Positions 1 to 6,860 of a DNA stretch of 15,524 nucleotides are shown here, piece by piece. The position numbers and the translations under genes are program-made. The stretch lies in assembly GCA_947630355.1 (NCBI GenBank), contig CANRHJ010000029.1, forward strand, positions 1-15,524, read 5' to 3'. The stretch comes from Candidatus Gastranaerophilales bacterium (lineage in GTDB: Bacteria; Cyanobacteriota; Vampirovibrionia; Gastranaerophilales; Gastranaerophilaceae). Every line of letters starts with the position of its first letter. Position 1 is the stretch's first letter. Under the pieces are notes generated by a model that was not told the origin of the DNA, made no database searches, and saw only the letters and a program-made list of their open reading frames with translations.

Positions 1-1
1 C

Positions 2-328
2 AGCCTTACGCTGCCTATGTTATCACTTGGTGCATACGGAGTAATAAGCGTGGCATCTCATATAGCAGGCGAGAAAATAAAACAAATGATAAACTTGTTT
101 AAATCGGGGAGAAATGAAGATGCGCTAAAAATGCATATAGAGTTGTATCCTTTATTTAAGAAGTTATTTATGGCACCAAACCCCGTACCTGTAAAAGCTG
201 CTCTGGCATATATGGGAATGATGAGCGACTTGGTGCGAAAACCTCTTGTTACTTTGGATGAAAAAGAAAAGCAGGAATTATTTTCGGTAATTAACAAGTA
301 TATAAAAAAGGAAACTAATTGCATATAA
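2..328 (+). CDS. dapA: 4-hydroxy-tetrahydrodipicolinate synthase, C-terminal part (partial at window start)
   Basis: This is the last ~108 codons of DapA. The enzyme condenses pyruvate with aspartate semialdehyde, the first committed step of lysine and diaminopimelate synthesis in the cytoplasm. The reading frame is open from the first base, so the start and the Schiff-base lysine lie outside the window. Recognition rests on the C-terminal pattern LGAYGVISVASHIAGEK, then LFMAPNPVPVKAAL, which matches the family's GVISV-N/H-A block and the conserved EPNPIPVK-type block. The tail KPLVTLDEKEKQELFSVINKY is also typical, and the length after these motifs is normal, so the 3' end looks intact. The stop at 326-328 overlaps the TTG start of the following prepilin-like gene by 10 nt, suggesting co-transcription with a functionally unrelated gene. 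Confidence 0.9.
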   Translation, partial: SLTLPMLSLGAYGVISVASHIAGEKIKQMINLFKSGRNEDALKMHIELYPLFKKLFMAPNPVPVKAALAYMGMMSDLVRKPLVTLDEKEKQELFSVINKYIKKETNCI

Positions 329-1065
329 GTTTAAAACAGATAATAACAGGATATAAACAGGGAAATACCGTTTCAGAGCTTCTTTTAACGATATTAATAG
401 CAGGAGTAGTATTTGTAATAGGTATGGGTACATTTATTGCCGATACAAATAAGACACAGACCGTATCTCGATTACAAAAAATGTATTCAACAATTTCCCA
501 AGTATTTTTATATTCATCCGTAAAGAACGGTCCGCCTGTTAACTGGGACTTTCCCGACAAACTGAGTGACAAAGCTTCAACAAGCTTTTTTGAAGAGTAT
601 TTACGTCCGTCATTTTCCATTTTAAGAGATTGTAAAAATTCAACAAAAGAGCAGTGTAATTATGTATTTAAAGATTTAACAGGTACCGAAAAATCGTTAA
701 ACTCTACTTGGACAAGGTTTTTCTTGAGTGACGGCGCATTTATAGCGCTGCAGACAATGTCTAATGATAAATATAAAGTAGTATATTTTTATGTTGATGT
801 AAACGGAAAGAAGCGATTAAATGTAGTAGGCAGGGATATATTCTTGTTTGAGTATTGGATACAGAACGAAGAACATCCCGAATATGTCGGTAAACTGCTG
901 CCGTACGGGCATCAATATTCGCGTGATGATTTAATATCAGATAATAATGAAAATAATTGCAACAGTAAAAAGAACGGAAATTATTGCGGAGCCTTAATAA
1001 TGAATGACAGCTGGCAGATTATAAACGGTTATCCGTGGGCGCATGCAAGGTATGTAGTAAAATAA
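319..1065 (+). CDS. Type IV prepilin-like / pseudopilin protein
   Basis: 248-aa protein with a class III (prepilin peptidase) signal. A short basic leader ends at Gly15 and is followed by NTVSE, giving the diagnostic Glu at +5 (Glu20), then a hydrophobic helix LLLTILIAGVVFVIGMGTFI. PilD-type cleavage after Gly15 and assembly into a pilus or type II secretion pseudopilus is the family expectation. The C-terminal region has two cysteine pairs (DCKNSTKEQC and NCNSKKNGNYC) that could form disulfides. It also has a VDVNGKKRLNVVGRDIFLFEY block, of a kind I associate with pilin-like proteins of gut Melainabacteria. The only start upstream of the cleavage site is TTG at 319, preceded by AAAGGA, so the gene overlaps the dapA stop by 10 nt. 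Its TAA ends at 1065, directly abutting the kdsA stop. The exact substrate or pilus type cannot be told. Confidence 0.8.
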   Translation: MHISLKQIITGYKQGNTVSELLLTILIAGVVFVIGMGTFIADTNKTQTVSRLQKMYSTISQVFLYSSVKNGPPVNWDFPDKLSDKASTSFFEEYLRPSFSILRDCKNSTKEQCNYVFKDLTGTEKSLNSTWTRFFLSDGAFIALQTMSNDKYKVVYFYVDVNGKKRLNVVGRDIFLFEYWIQNEEHPEYVGKLLPYGHQYSRDDLISDNNENNCNSKKNGNYCGALIMNDSWQIINGYPWAHARYVVK

Positions 1066-1884
1066 TTAACTATTAACCAAGTTAAATATTTCGTTGCAAA
1101 TGTTAAAAATATCTTTAGCCATATTAAAGTCAATCATATTAGCTCCGTCACACAAAGCTGAATCCGGATTTGGGTGGACTTCAAAAAATAAGCCGTCGGC
1201 ACCTGCTGCAACGGCAGATTTGGCAAGAACAGGAACGAACTTTCTTTCGCCGGATGAGCTTTCTCCGCATCCGCCCGGCAGTTGTACACTGTGTGTTGCA
1301 TCAAAGATTACCGGATAATCCATTTCACGTATAATCGGAATAGCGCGCATATCGGAAACAAGGTTGTTGTATCCGAAAGTCACACCCCTGTCTGTTATTA
1401 TTATTTTATCGTTACCCGATTCCAAAACTTTTTTTGCTATGGATTTCATTTGTTGAGGTGCAAGAAATTGACCTTTTTTTATGTTTATAACTTTATTGGT
1501 TTTAGCGGCTGCAACAAGCAAATCGGTTTGTCTGCATAAAAAAGCGGGAATTTGAATTATATCAGCCACTCCGGCAGCTTTATCGGCTTCGCAAGGGTTA
1601 TGTATGTCGGTAACAATGGGTACATCAAATTCTTTTTTAACATCAGCAAGTAATTCAAGTCCTTTTTCTATGCCCAAACCTCTGTAGGAGTTTAATGAAC
1701 TCCTGTTAGCTTTATCATAAGAAGATTTAAATACAAAGTTAATATTCAATTCTGCGGTTAATTTCTTTAAATATTCCGCTGTTTTAAAAAGGATATCCTT
1801 TGATTCAATAGCGCAAGGACCTGCCATTATCGTTAATTTATTTTTACCTATAAAAAAATCTTTTATTCCAACAGCTTTAACCAT
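1066..1884 (-). CDS. kdsA: 3-deoxy-8-phosphooctulonate (Kdo-8-P) synthase, metal-dependent class
   Basis: Condenses phosphoenolpyruvate with arabinose 5-phosphate to Kdo-8-phosphate, the precursor of the Kdo sugar of lipopolysaccharide inner core, in the cytoplasm. Nearly every family block is present: AGPCAIES, FKSSYDKANRSS, IIQIPAFLCRQTDLL, KKGQFLAP, TFGYNNLV, ATHSVQLPGG and FFEVHPNP. Cys24 (in AGPC), His198, Glu235 and Asp246 line up with the four metal ligands of the Aquifex-type enzyme, so this belongs to the metal-dependent class; metal-independent forms have Asn at the Cys position. I chose ATG at 1884 (272 aa) because GGAG lies 12 nt upstream. A TTG at 1902 would add six residues but has no good ribosome site. 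Nothing separates its stop from the convergent prepilin gene. It implies a Gram-negative cell envelope. Confidence 0.95.
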   Translation of the reverse strand: MVKAVGIKDFFIGKNKLTIMAGPCAIESKDILFKTAEYLKKLTAELNINFVFKSSYDKANRSSLNSYRGLGIEKGLELLADVKKEFDVPIVTDIHNPCEADKAAGVADIIQIPAFLCRQTDLLVAAAKTNKVINIKKGQFLAPQQMKSIAKKVLESGNDKIIITDRGVTFGYNNLVSDMRAIPIIREMDYPVIFDATHSVQLPGGCGESSSGERKFVPVLAKSAVAAGADGLFFEVHPNPDSALCDGANMIDFNMAKDIFNICNEIFNLVNS

Positions 1885-1940
1885 ACGTATTTGTTTCTCC
1901 AAATGTATATTAAACCTGTAATAAATTATATCAAAAAAGT

Positions 1941-2606
1941 TTATTTTGTATAACTTTCACTTTCTTGAATAAATTTCAGTATTTCATTGTCAGGCAGAGT
2001 ATCATCTAAAATAATTGTAATCCAATTTTTTTTATTCATATGGTATGCGGGATAAAATCCTTTTTCCTTTAATAAATCAGGAATTTTATCTTTATCAATT
2101 TTTAAATTAACTATTTCTGTTTCGCCTTTTAAAGATTTATCGATTTTATATTTGTCAATATTCATAAACAGAGCAAACCATTTTTTATTTTTAGGATTTC
2201 TGAAAACAGCATAGTTTTCATATTCGGGCCAAGGAAAATCCGCTGCAATATTATATTTTTGAGTTATTAAATTTGATATTCTGTTAGATTGAGGAAGAAC
2301 AAAATATTGCGAGATGCTGCATTTTTCTTTAATGTCCTTTAAAATATCTTCATAGTTTGTTTTAACGATTCCGGCATAACTGCTTAGATTATTTTGTGTA
2401 CGTAATAAAAAATATTCTTCTTCACTTTGAGTATCAAAGACTTTCCCCGTAATATTATTGTCCTTATATTCAATTACGGCTTTAAATTCGCCGTCCATAA
2501 ACAATGTTTCAAATTTATAGACATTTTTATATTTTTTAAATCCGTATTTAATAAGTTTTTCGACTTGAATTTGCGAGCGTTTGAAAATTTCGTTTTCTGT
2601 AGTCAT
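1941..2606 (-). CDS. MmcQ/YjbR family protein with extra N-terminal domain
   Basis: 221-aa soluble protein. The C-terminal ~110 residues are an MmcQ/YjbR domain, shown by FPWPEYENYAVFRNPKNKKW, then ALFMNIDK, EIVNLKI and GFYPAYHMNKKNWITIILDD. The WITI-LDD-T-PD-EI ending is the family's hallmark. The fold resembles a CyaY-type double-wing and is often annotated as DNA-binding, but no biochemical role is established. Residues ~1-105 (starting TTENEIFKRSQIQVEKLIKYGFKK, with LFMDGEFKAVIEY) form the additional domain found in many Firmicutes-type members, so the architecture is ordinary. ATG at 2606 is preferred because GGA followed by an A-rich spacer lies 9 nt before it; an upstream ATG at 2633 has no ribosome site. 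It is transcribed toward kdsA with a 56-nt gap and may share its message. Confidence 0.85.
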   Translation of the reverse strand: MTTENEIFKRSQIQVEKLIKYGFKKYKNVYKFETLFMDGEFKAVIEYKDNNITGKVFDTQSEEEYFLLRTQNNLSSYAGIVKTNYEDILKDIKEKCSISQYFVLPQSNRISNLITQKYNIAADFPWPEYENYAVFRNPKNKKWFALFMNIDKYKIDKSLKGETEIVNLKIDKDKIPDLLKEKGFYPAYHMNKKNWITIILDDTLPDNEILKFIQESESYTK

Positions 2607-2661
2607 AATTTTTTTCCGAATTAATCTTATCATAATATTTTTTTCAATTTACAAGTAACTT

Positions 2662-2667
2662 ATTATA
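2662..2667 (-). promoter_or_regulatory. Candidate -10 element for the MmcQ/YjbR gene
   Basis: The minus strand reads a perfect TATAAT hexamer about 55 nt upstream of the ATG at 2606. No convincing TTGACA-like -35 is visible 16-18 nt further upstream, and the whole divergent spacer (2607-2756) is extremely AT-rich, so a chance match is possible. The same spacer must also carry the rightward promoter for the gene at 2757. TTGAAT at 2697-2702 followed 17 nt later by TAAACT is the best candidate there, and it is weak. Confidence 0.3.
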
Positions 2668-2756
2668 AAGAAATGTAAAAGTTTAATTTATAAATATTGA
2701 ATAGTTAATTATTGAATGATAAACTAATAATATAAAATCAACAGGAGATTTATTCT

Positions 2757-3215
2757 ATGTTTAATTTGGAAAAGACCAGAACATTTCAATATGGCAGTAT
2801 TATAGGATACATAAATTTTTTAGCATTTGTATTCTTGTTTCTATGGGGTATTTCACAAAAATTCGTTATTAATTGGGGCAATTTTGGGGAATTTTTAATT
2901 GTCTTTCTTGTATTAGGCTTAATAAATTTTGTTTGTTTAATATTTTTTGGCATATTTTTAATTATAGATTATAAATGTTACAACCGCATTAAAAACATTA
3001 AAACGACTAAAAATAGTTTTTATCGCGTAATACAATATATCGGATTTTATTTATATGTATTAATGGTACTTCCGTCTTTTCTTTTAAGTATTTTTATACC
3101 GCCATATATTGGTTTAATTGAGAGTGTAATATTTTTAATTATATTTTTATGTTTTCCGAATAAAAAAAGAAAAATCAATCAGCTTGAAGAAGGGAATATC
3201 AATGACGAAATATAA
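2757..3215 (+). CDS. Four-TM membrane protein of unknown function, first gene of patatin operon
   Basis: 152-aa very hydrophobic protein that I do not recognise. Four membrane segments are visible at about residues 12-32, 44-70, 91-113 and 117-133. They are separated by a basic loop (DYKCYNRIKNIKTTKNSFYR, ~71-90), and the protein ends in a charged tail (KKRKINQLEEGNINDEI). The loop and tail are rich in Lys/Arg, so by the positive-inside rule both termini are likely cytoplasmic. The ATG at 2757 follows AGGAG with an 11-nt spacer. Its last 14 nt overlap the ATG of the patatin-like gene, indicating translational coupling, so its job is probably tied to that lipid-acting enzyme. No catalytic motif is visible. 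It could equally be an anchor, a transporter-like partner or a stress protein. Confidence 0.75.
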   Translation: MFNLEKTRTFQYGSIIGYINFLAFVFLFLWGISQKFVINWGNFGEFLIVFLVLGLINFVCLIFFGIFLIIDYKCYNRIKNIKTTKNSFYRVIQYIGFYLYVLMVLPSFLLSIFIPPYIGLIESVIFLIIFLCFPNKKRKINQLEEGNINDEI

Positions 3216-4059
3216 TGTTATATTTACGGGCGGTTCCGTAAGGGGCTTATGTTATGCGGGTGTATTAAAAGCCTTAGAAGAAGAGAATATTCAAATAAAG
3301 ACCTATACGGGTTCATCTATCGGCTCATTAACGGTAGTATTTTATGCACTCGGTTACAGCGCGCAAGAGATAGAAGATGAAATAAATAAACTTAATCTGC
3401 CAAAACTCTTTACGGATTTTAATTTTAATATGTTCTCTAATCTTGCGATATCAAGGGGAGAAAAGTATTTAAACTGGCTCCGCGAGAAGATAGAGCGGAA
3501 GTTTTACGCTCAAAGTTATAAAAAAGGCAAAATGCCGCCCGTTTGCTTTAAAGATGCAGATAAAGATATTTATGTAACGGCATTAGAACTTGAAACGTCA
3601 CAAATCAAAGTATTTTCAAAGTATACTACTCCCGATTTTGAAATTGCAAAAGCACTAAGAGCTTCATCTGCCATGCCGTTTTTATTGCCTCCTTTTAAAT
3701 ACGAGGGTAAAAATTTAATAGACGGCGATATAGCAAGAGGCTGCCCCATTTTAAAAGTTATACCGCAGCTTCAAAACGATAATATTTTAGAATTCAGGAT
3801 AACGGGCGGAAGCAAAAATAAAATATCTAAAAACCCCGTAAATATGGTTAATTCCATTATAAATTCGACTGCATATATTATTGATAATCAAGCCTCAATA
3901 GATTATAAAACCGATAAAATCAACATTATTAAAATTGATGTTGAAGGTGTTTCATTTACTGATTTCTTTTTAACGAATAAAAAGAAAAAAGAAATATATA
4001 AAATAGGCTATGAAACAACAAAAGAATATTTAAAAGGAATTTTCAATGAAAAATTATAG
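3202..4059 (+). CDS. Patatin-like phospholipase family protein
   Basis: 285-aa member of the patatin/RssA family of Ser-Asp dyad lipid acyl hydrolases. The glycine-rich oxyanion motif GGSVRG is at residues 10-15, and the nucleophile elbow GSSIG at 37-41 gives Ser39. The dyad Asp is Asp174 in DGD, where the usual motif is DGA or DGG. The stretch ALRASSAMPFLLPPFKYEGKNLIDGD is characteristic of bacterial patatins. There is no signal peptide, so the enzyme is probably cytoplasmic and acts on the inner face of the membrane. ATG at 3202 is chosen because GAAGGG sits ~7 nt upstream; a TTG at 3184 would add six residues. It overlaps the preceding membrane gene by 14 nt and the following one by 14 nt, so the three are surely one operon. 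The lipid substrate is unknown. Confidence 0.92.
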   Translation: MTKYNVIFTGGSVRGLCYAGVLKALEEENIQIKTYTGSSIGSLTVVFYALGYSAQEIEDEINKLNLPKLFTDFNFNMFSNLAISRGEKYLNWLREKIERKFYAQSYKKGKMPPVCFKDADKDIYVTALELETSQIKVFSKYTTPDFEIAKALRASSAMPFLLPPFKYEGKNLIDGDIARGCPILKVIPQLQNDNILEFRITGGSKNKISKNPVNMVNSIINSTAYIIDNQASIDYKTDKINIIKIDVEGVSFTDFFLTNKKKKEIYKIGYETTKEYLKGIFNEKL

Positions 4060-4333
4060 AAATACATTACAAATCTTAGTTTTTGTTTGTATATTATTTC
4101 CATTCTGGATAGCCGATATTTGTTTTATCGTATATGCCACATTTATGGCATTAGGATTTGTTTCAATTGAATTACCGGATACACTTGCGAGGTTTCTTGC
4201 TTATTTTGCGGCTGCTTATATTCCCGGAAGTGTTATACTTATTTTGATTGGATTAATTTTTGATTTAATAATTGCAATCCATAATAAAAAGACTAGAAAA
4301 ACAAGACAGATTGCAAATAAAAAATGTTCATGA
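4046..4333 (+). CDS. Two-TM small membrane protein, third gene of patatin operon
   Basis: 95-aa protein with two clear membrane helices at about residues 9-37 and 49-78 and a strongly basic C-terminal tail (HNKKTRKTRQIANKK), which should sit in the cytoplasm. I recognise no family. The ATG at 4046 is preceded by AAGGA with an ~8-nt spacer, and the start lies inside the end of the patatin gene (14-nt overlap), so expression is coupled. Together with the four-TM protein at 2757 it places the phospholipase between two membrane partners. A function in membrane lipid turnover or recruitment of the enzyme to the membrane is inference only. The reading frame happens to be the same as ispH downstream, but TGA (4331) and TAG (4367) separate them. 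Confidence 0.72.
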   Translation: MKNYRNTLQILVFVCILFPFWIADICFIVYATFMALGFVSIELPDTLARFLAYFAAAYIPGSVILILIGLIFDLIIAIHNKKTRKTRQIANKKCS

Positions 4334-4345
4334 TATAAGAAAAGT

Positions 4346-4370
4346 ACTGCGGAGAAAAAACTCTGCTAGT
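4346..4370. other. Hairpin in the leader between the patatin operon and ispH
   Basis: ACTGCGGAG (4346-4354) can pair with CTCTGC-T-AGT (4361-4370) across an AAAAAA loop. This gives nine pairs, one of them G-T, with one bulged T. No T-run follows, so it is not a standard intrinsic terminator. It lies 24 nt upstream of the probable ispH start and could be an attenuator, a processing site or a stabilising mRNA element. Confidence 0.4.
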
Positions 4371-4393
4371 CTAAAGAATGGAAGTTTAGGACA

Positions 4394-5260
4394 CTGAAAA
4401 AAAACATAAAATTAGCTCAAGGCGCGGGATTTTGCTACGGAGTTAAAAGAGCGGTCGAAACAACTAAGAAAATAAAAATTGAAAATGCATCTAAAAAGGT
4501 ATGGGTATTAGGCGAACTTATACACAATTCTCACGTTATCAAAGAACTTGAAGAGTTAGGTATAATGACTGTGGACGAATTGCCTGATAATGAAACAGGT
4601 ATTTGCATAGTACGCAGTCACGGTATGGCACCTCAAAAAATTAAAGAAATTGAAGATAAAGGCTTTGAAGTCGTTGACTTAACTTGCCTTGACGTTAAAA
4701 AAGTACAGCAAAAAGCTATACAATTGGCACAGGAAGATTTTCTTGTGTTGATTTTAGGCAAACCTGAACATCCTGAAGTAATTGCAATAAAAGCAAATGC
4801 ACAAATATATTCTCCAAATGTGTATGTTATCCCTGATATAAAAGCGTTAAATATGATAACCGATAAAATAAAAGAGCATAAAAAAGCCGGAGTAGTAATT
4901 CAAACTACTCAAAAGCCTGAACTTCTGCAAGAGATTGTAACAGCTTTGCTTTCTATAGCCAGTGAACTTAAAGTATTTAATACTATATGCAAATCAACAT
5001 CAATGCGCCAAAGAGAAGCAAAAGAACTCGCTAAAACCTCTGAATTAATGGTGGTTGTCGGCAGCAAAAAAAGTGCAAATACTACTCATCTGGCGGAAAT
5101 ATTATCTGCTATTACAAAAACAATCCACATAGAAACGGCGGAAGATTTAAAAGGATATCAGGAAATTATAAAAAATGTTGAAAATATAGGGGTTACGGCA
5201 GGCGCTTCAACTCCGGAAAATATTATAAAAGAAGTAATTACCGAATTGGAAAAAATTTAA
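4394..5260 (+). CDS. ispH: 4-hydroxy-3-methylbut-2-enyl diphosphate reductase (non-canonical start)
   Basis: Last enzyme of the MEP isoprenoid pathway, a [4Fe-4S] reductase making IPP and DMAPP. Visible motifs are LAQGAGFCYGVKRAVE with the first cluster Cys (Cys14), ELIHNSHV, RSHG, VDLTCLDVKKV with the second Cys, GKPEHPEV with the catalytic Glu, and ICKSTSMRQ with the third Cys. The end is ITAGAST-like (VTAGASTPENIIKEV). The first ATG in frame (4565) would delete the first cluster cysteine and two catalytic segments. The frame is open back to TAG at 4367 and contains no ATG, GTG or TTG before that Cys. CTG at 4394 lies 9 nt after GGAAG and gives a normal 288-aa protein starting (M)KKNIKLAQ, so I place the start there. 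AUA at 4406 is a less likely option. rpsA follows after 16 nt, an arrangement that in many Clostridia is a single fused protein. Confidence 0.9.
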   Translation: MKKNIKLAQGAGFCYGVKRAVETTKKIKIENASKKVWVLGELIHNSHVIKELEELGIMTVDELPDNETGICIVRSHGMAPQKIKEIEDKGFEVVDLTCLDVKKVQQKAIQLAQEDFLVLILGKPEHPEVIAIKANAQIYSPNVYVIPDIKALNMITDKIKEHKKAGVVIQTTQKPELLQEIVTALLSIASELKVFNTICKSTSMRQREAKELAKTSELMVVVGSKKSANTTHLAEILSAITKTIHIETAEDLKGYQEIIKNVENIGVTAGASTPENIIKEVITELEKI

Positions 5261-5276
5261 GAAAGGACAATAAAAA

Positions 5277-6359
5277 ATGACAAAAACAATGAATGAACAG
5301 GACGAATTTGTCAGATTACTTGAAGAAAGCTATAACTACAAATTTTCAGTAGCTGACGTTGTAAAAGGTATTGTAATTAAACAGGAGAATGACGGTTTTC
5401 TGGTTGATATTGGTGCTAAAACAGAGGCATTCTTGCCGAACAGAGAAATAACCAATAATCAGGTTAATGACAGAGATTATTCCGAATATATTGCAATAAA
5501 TGACGTAAAAGAATTCTATATTTTAAAAGAAGAAGGCGATGACGAAAATGACAGAATAGTTTTATCGTTGAAAAAGTTATCTTGTGCGAAAGCATGGCAA
5601 GAGCTTCAAAATGCAAAATATAACAATGAAACAATAAATGCCAAAGTCGTTTTAAATGTTAGAGGCGGCGTAATCGTAGAAATATCCGATTTGAGAGGAT
5701 TTGTACCTGCAAGCCAATTAAGAACAGGTGCTCCTTTTGACGGATTAATCGGTCAGGATATCGAAGTAAAAGTTTTAGAAGCTGATGCTAAAAGAAATAA
5801 ATTAATCTTATCTCAAAGACAAGCAGTAGCTGAACAAAGAGAACAAGTAGTTGATGAAATTATTTCTCAGCTTGAAGTTGGTTCCGTTGTTAAAGGTGAA
5901 GTTGTAAGAATTGCTGATTTCGGAGGTTTCATCGATATTAACGGCGTTGACGGCTTACTTCCAATCTCGGAAATTTCTTGGCAGAGAATTAAACATCCTT
6001 CCGATGTTATATCTTTAGGTCAGGAATTGGAAGTTAAAATTTTAAAGATTGATATGGATATGAAACGTATAAGCTTAAGCTTAAAAAGAATGGGCGAAAA
6101 TCCTTGGGAATCTATTGAAAATGAGTTTAAAGAAGGCCAAATTATAAAAGGTACAGTCAATAAAGTAACATCCTTCGGTGCTTTCATCAATATATATCCC
6201 GGAGTGGAAGCATTATTGCCTGCAGCAGAAATGGAACCGGCTAATGCAAATCCGTTTAATATTTACAATGTCGGTGATGAAATTGAAGTATTAATTAAAA
6301 AATTCACACCTCAAGAACACAGAATTGCTTTAAGTGTTAAAGATATTCAAAAAGATTAG
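5277..6359 (+). CDS. rpsA: 30S ribosomal protein S1 (four S1 domains)
   Basis: 360-aa protein with four S1/OB RNA-binding repeats. They lie at residues ~22-97 (VADVVKGIVIKQENDGFLVDIG), ~110-178 (INAKVVLNVRGGVIVEI), ~200-272 (GSVVKGEVVRIADFGGFIDI) and ~288-357 (GQIIKGTVNKVTSFGAFINI). Each ends with an I-LS-K type strand, for example RISLSLKRM. S1 binds mRNA leaders and delivers them to the ribosome. This is the short form with four repeats; enterobacterial S1 has six. The ATG at 5277 is 9 nt behind AAGGA, and a second ATG four codons later is a less likely start. It lies 16 nt after ispH in the same operon and ends at a strong intrinsic terminator. Confidence 0.95.
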   Translation: MTKTMNEQDEFVRLLEESYNYKFSVADVVKGIVIKQENDGFLVDIGAKTEAFLPNREITNNQVNDRDYSEYIAINDVKEFYILKEEGDDENDRIVLSLKKLSCAKAWQELQNAKYNNETINAKVVLNVRGGVIVEISDLRGFVPASQLRTGAPFDGLIGQDIEVKVLEADAKRNKLILSQRQAVAEQREQVVDEIISQLEVGSVVKGEVVRIADFGGFIDINGVDGLLPISEISWQRIKHPSDVISLGQELEVKILKIDMDMKRISLSLKRMGENPWESIENEFKEGQIIKGTVNKVTSFGAFINIYPGVEALLPAAEMEPANANPFNIYNVGDEIEVLIKKFTPQEHRIALSVKDIQKD

Positions 6360-6366
6360 TTCTTAT

Positions 6367-6397
6367 AAAGGCTCCTGAAATATGGAGCCTTTTTTTT
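6367..6397 (+). terminator. Intrinsic terminator of the ispH-rpsA operon
   Basis: AAAGGCTCC (6367-6375) pairs with GGAGCCTTT (6384-6392) around an 8-nt loop, followed directly by an unbroken T-run to 6397. It begins 8 nt after the rpsA stop. Confidence 0.95.
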
Positions 6398-6424
6398 GTT
6401 AAAATATTTTAATATTTATTCATT

Positions 6425-6453
6425 TTGTTATCAAATTTATCCGTTCATATGTT
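6425..6453 (+). promoter_or_regulatory. Possible sigma-70-type promoter for the 107-aa gene
   Basis: TTGTTA (6425-6430) and TATGTT (6448-6453) are separated by exactly 17 nt, about 36 nt upstream of the ATG at 6489. Both hexamers are imperfect in an AT-rich spacer. It follows the rpsA terminator, so the downstream gene needs its own promoter. Confidence 0.35.
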
Positions 6454-6488
6454 TTAATAAAAACGTCAAAAGTAAAGGAAAGTAAAAC

Positions 6489-6812
6489 ATGAAAATTCAA
6501 GCAATAAATAAAACAAATTCTGCAACTCGAGCAGGGAAAAAAATAGGAACTGCAGCAGGAATTGGTTTAAGCGGTGCATACTTGATTAAAAACCGTAAGG
6601 ATATTTTTGAAAATGCTCTAAATAGCGCTTTAAACAATTTAAAAGAGCACAATATAGAATTTAGCAGAAATAAAGCACTTGGCATAACAATAGGTGTTTG
6701 CGCGGTAGGTTCACTAATAGTTACAGGCATAGGCAGACTTATCGGCGGATTAATAGGAAAAGCTGTTGATAAACATAACGAGAAAAAAGCCCTTAAAAAT
6801 TTAGAGGCATAA
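6489..6812 (+). CDS. Small glycine-rich hydrophobic protein, unknown function
   Basis: 107-aa protein starting MKIQAINKTNSATRAGKK, preceded by AAAGGAAAG about 8 nt from the ATG. It has a short glycine-rich hydrophobic stretch at ~20-34 (GTAAGIGLSGAYLI) and a longer one at ~64-91 (ALGITIGVCAVGSLIVTGIG, then RLIGGLIG). A lysine-rich tail (KAVDKHNEKKALKNLEA) follows. GxxxG-like spacing in both segments resembles glycine-zipper proteins that pack in or on membranes, but I recognise no family. It stands alone between two terminators, so it is a monocistronic unit. The N-terminal MKIQAIN style recurs, in my recollection, in short proteins of gut Melainabacteria. No enzyme or toxin motif is seen. 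Confidence 0.72.
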   Translation: MKIQAINKTNSATRAGKKIGTAAGIGLSGAYLIKNRKDIFENALNSALNNLKEHNIEFSRNKALGITIGVCAVGSLIVTGIGRLIGGLIGKAVDKHNEKKALKNLEA

Positions 6813-6829
6813 TAATAATTTATATTAAC

Positions 6830-6860
6830 AAAAAAGACTGCCAAAAAGGCGGTCTTTTTT
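6830..6860. terminator. Bidirectional intrinsic terminator between the 107-aa gene and uvrA
   Basis: GACTGCC (6836-6842) pairs with GGCGGTC (6848-6854), with one G-T pair, across an AAAAA loop. It is flanked by A6 (6830-6835) and T6 (6855-6860), so it can stop transcription from both sides. The T-run touches the uvrA stop codon at 6859-6861. Confidence 0.9.

Noticed and set aside
4565..5260. ispH starting at the first ATG
   Set aside because: This would remove the GAGFCYGV cluster cysteine and the ELIHNSHV segment, both clearly encoded in frame upstream.
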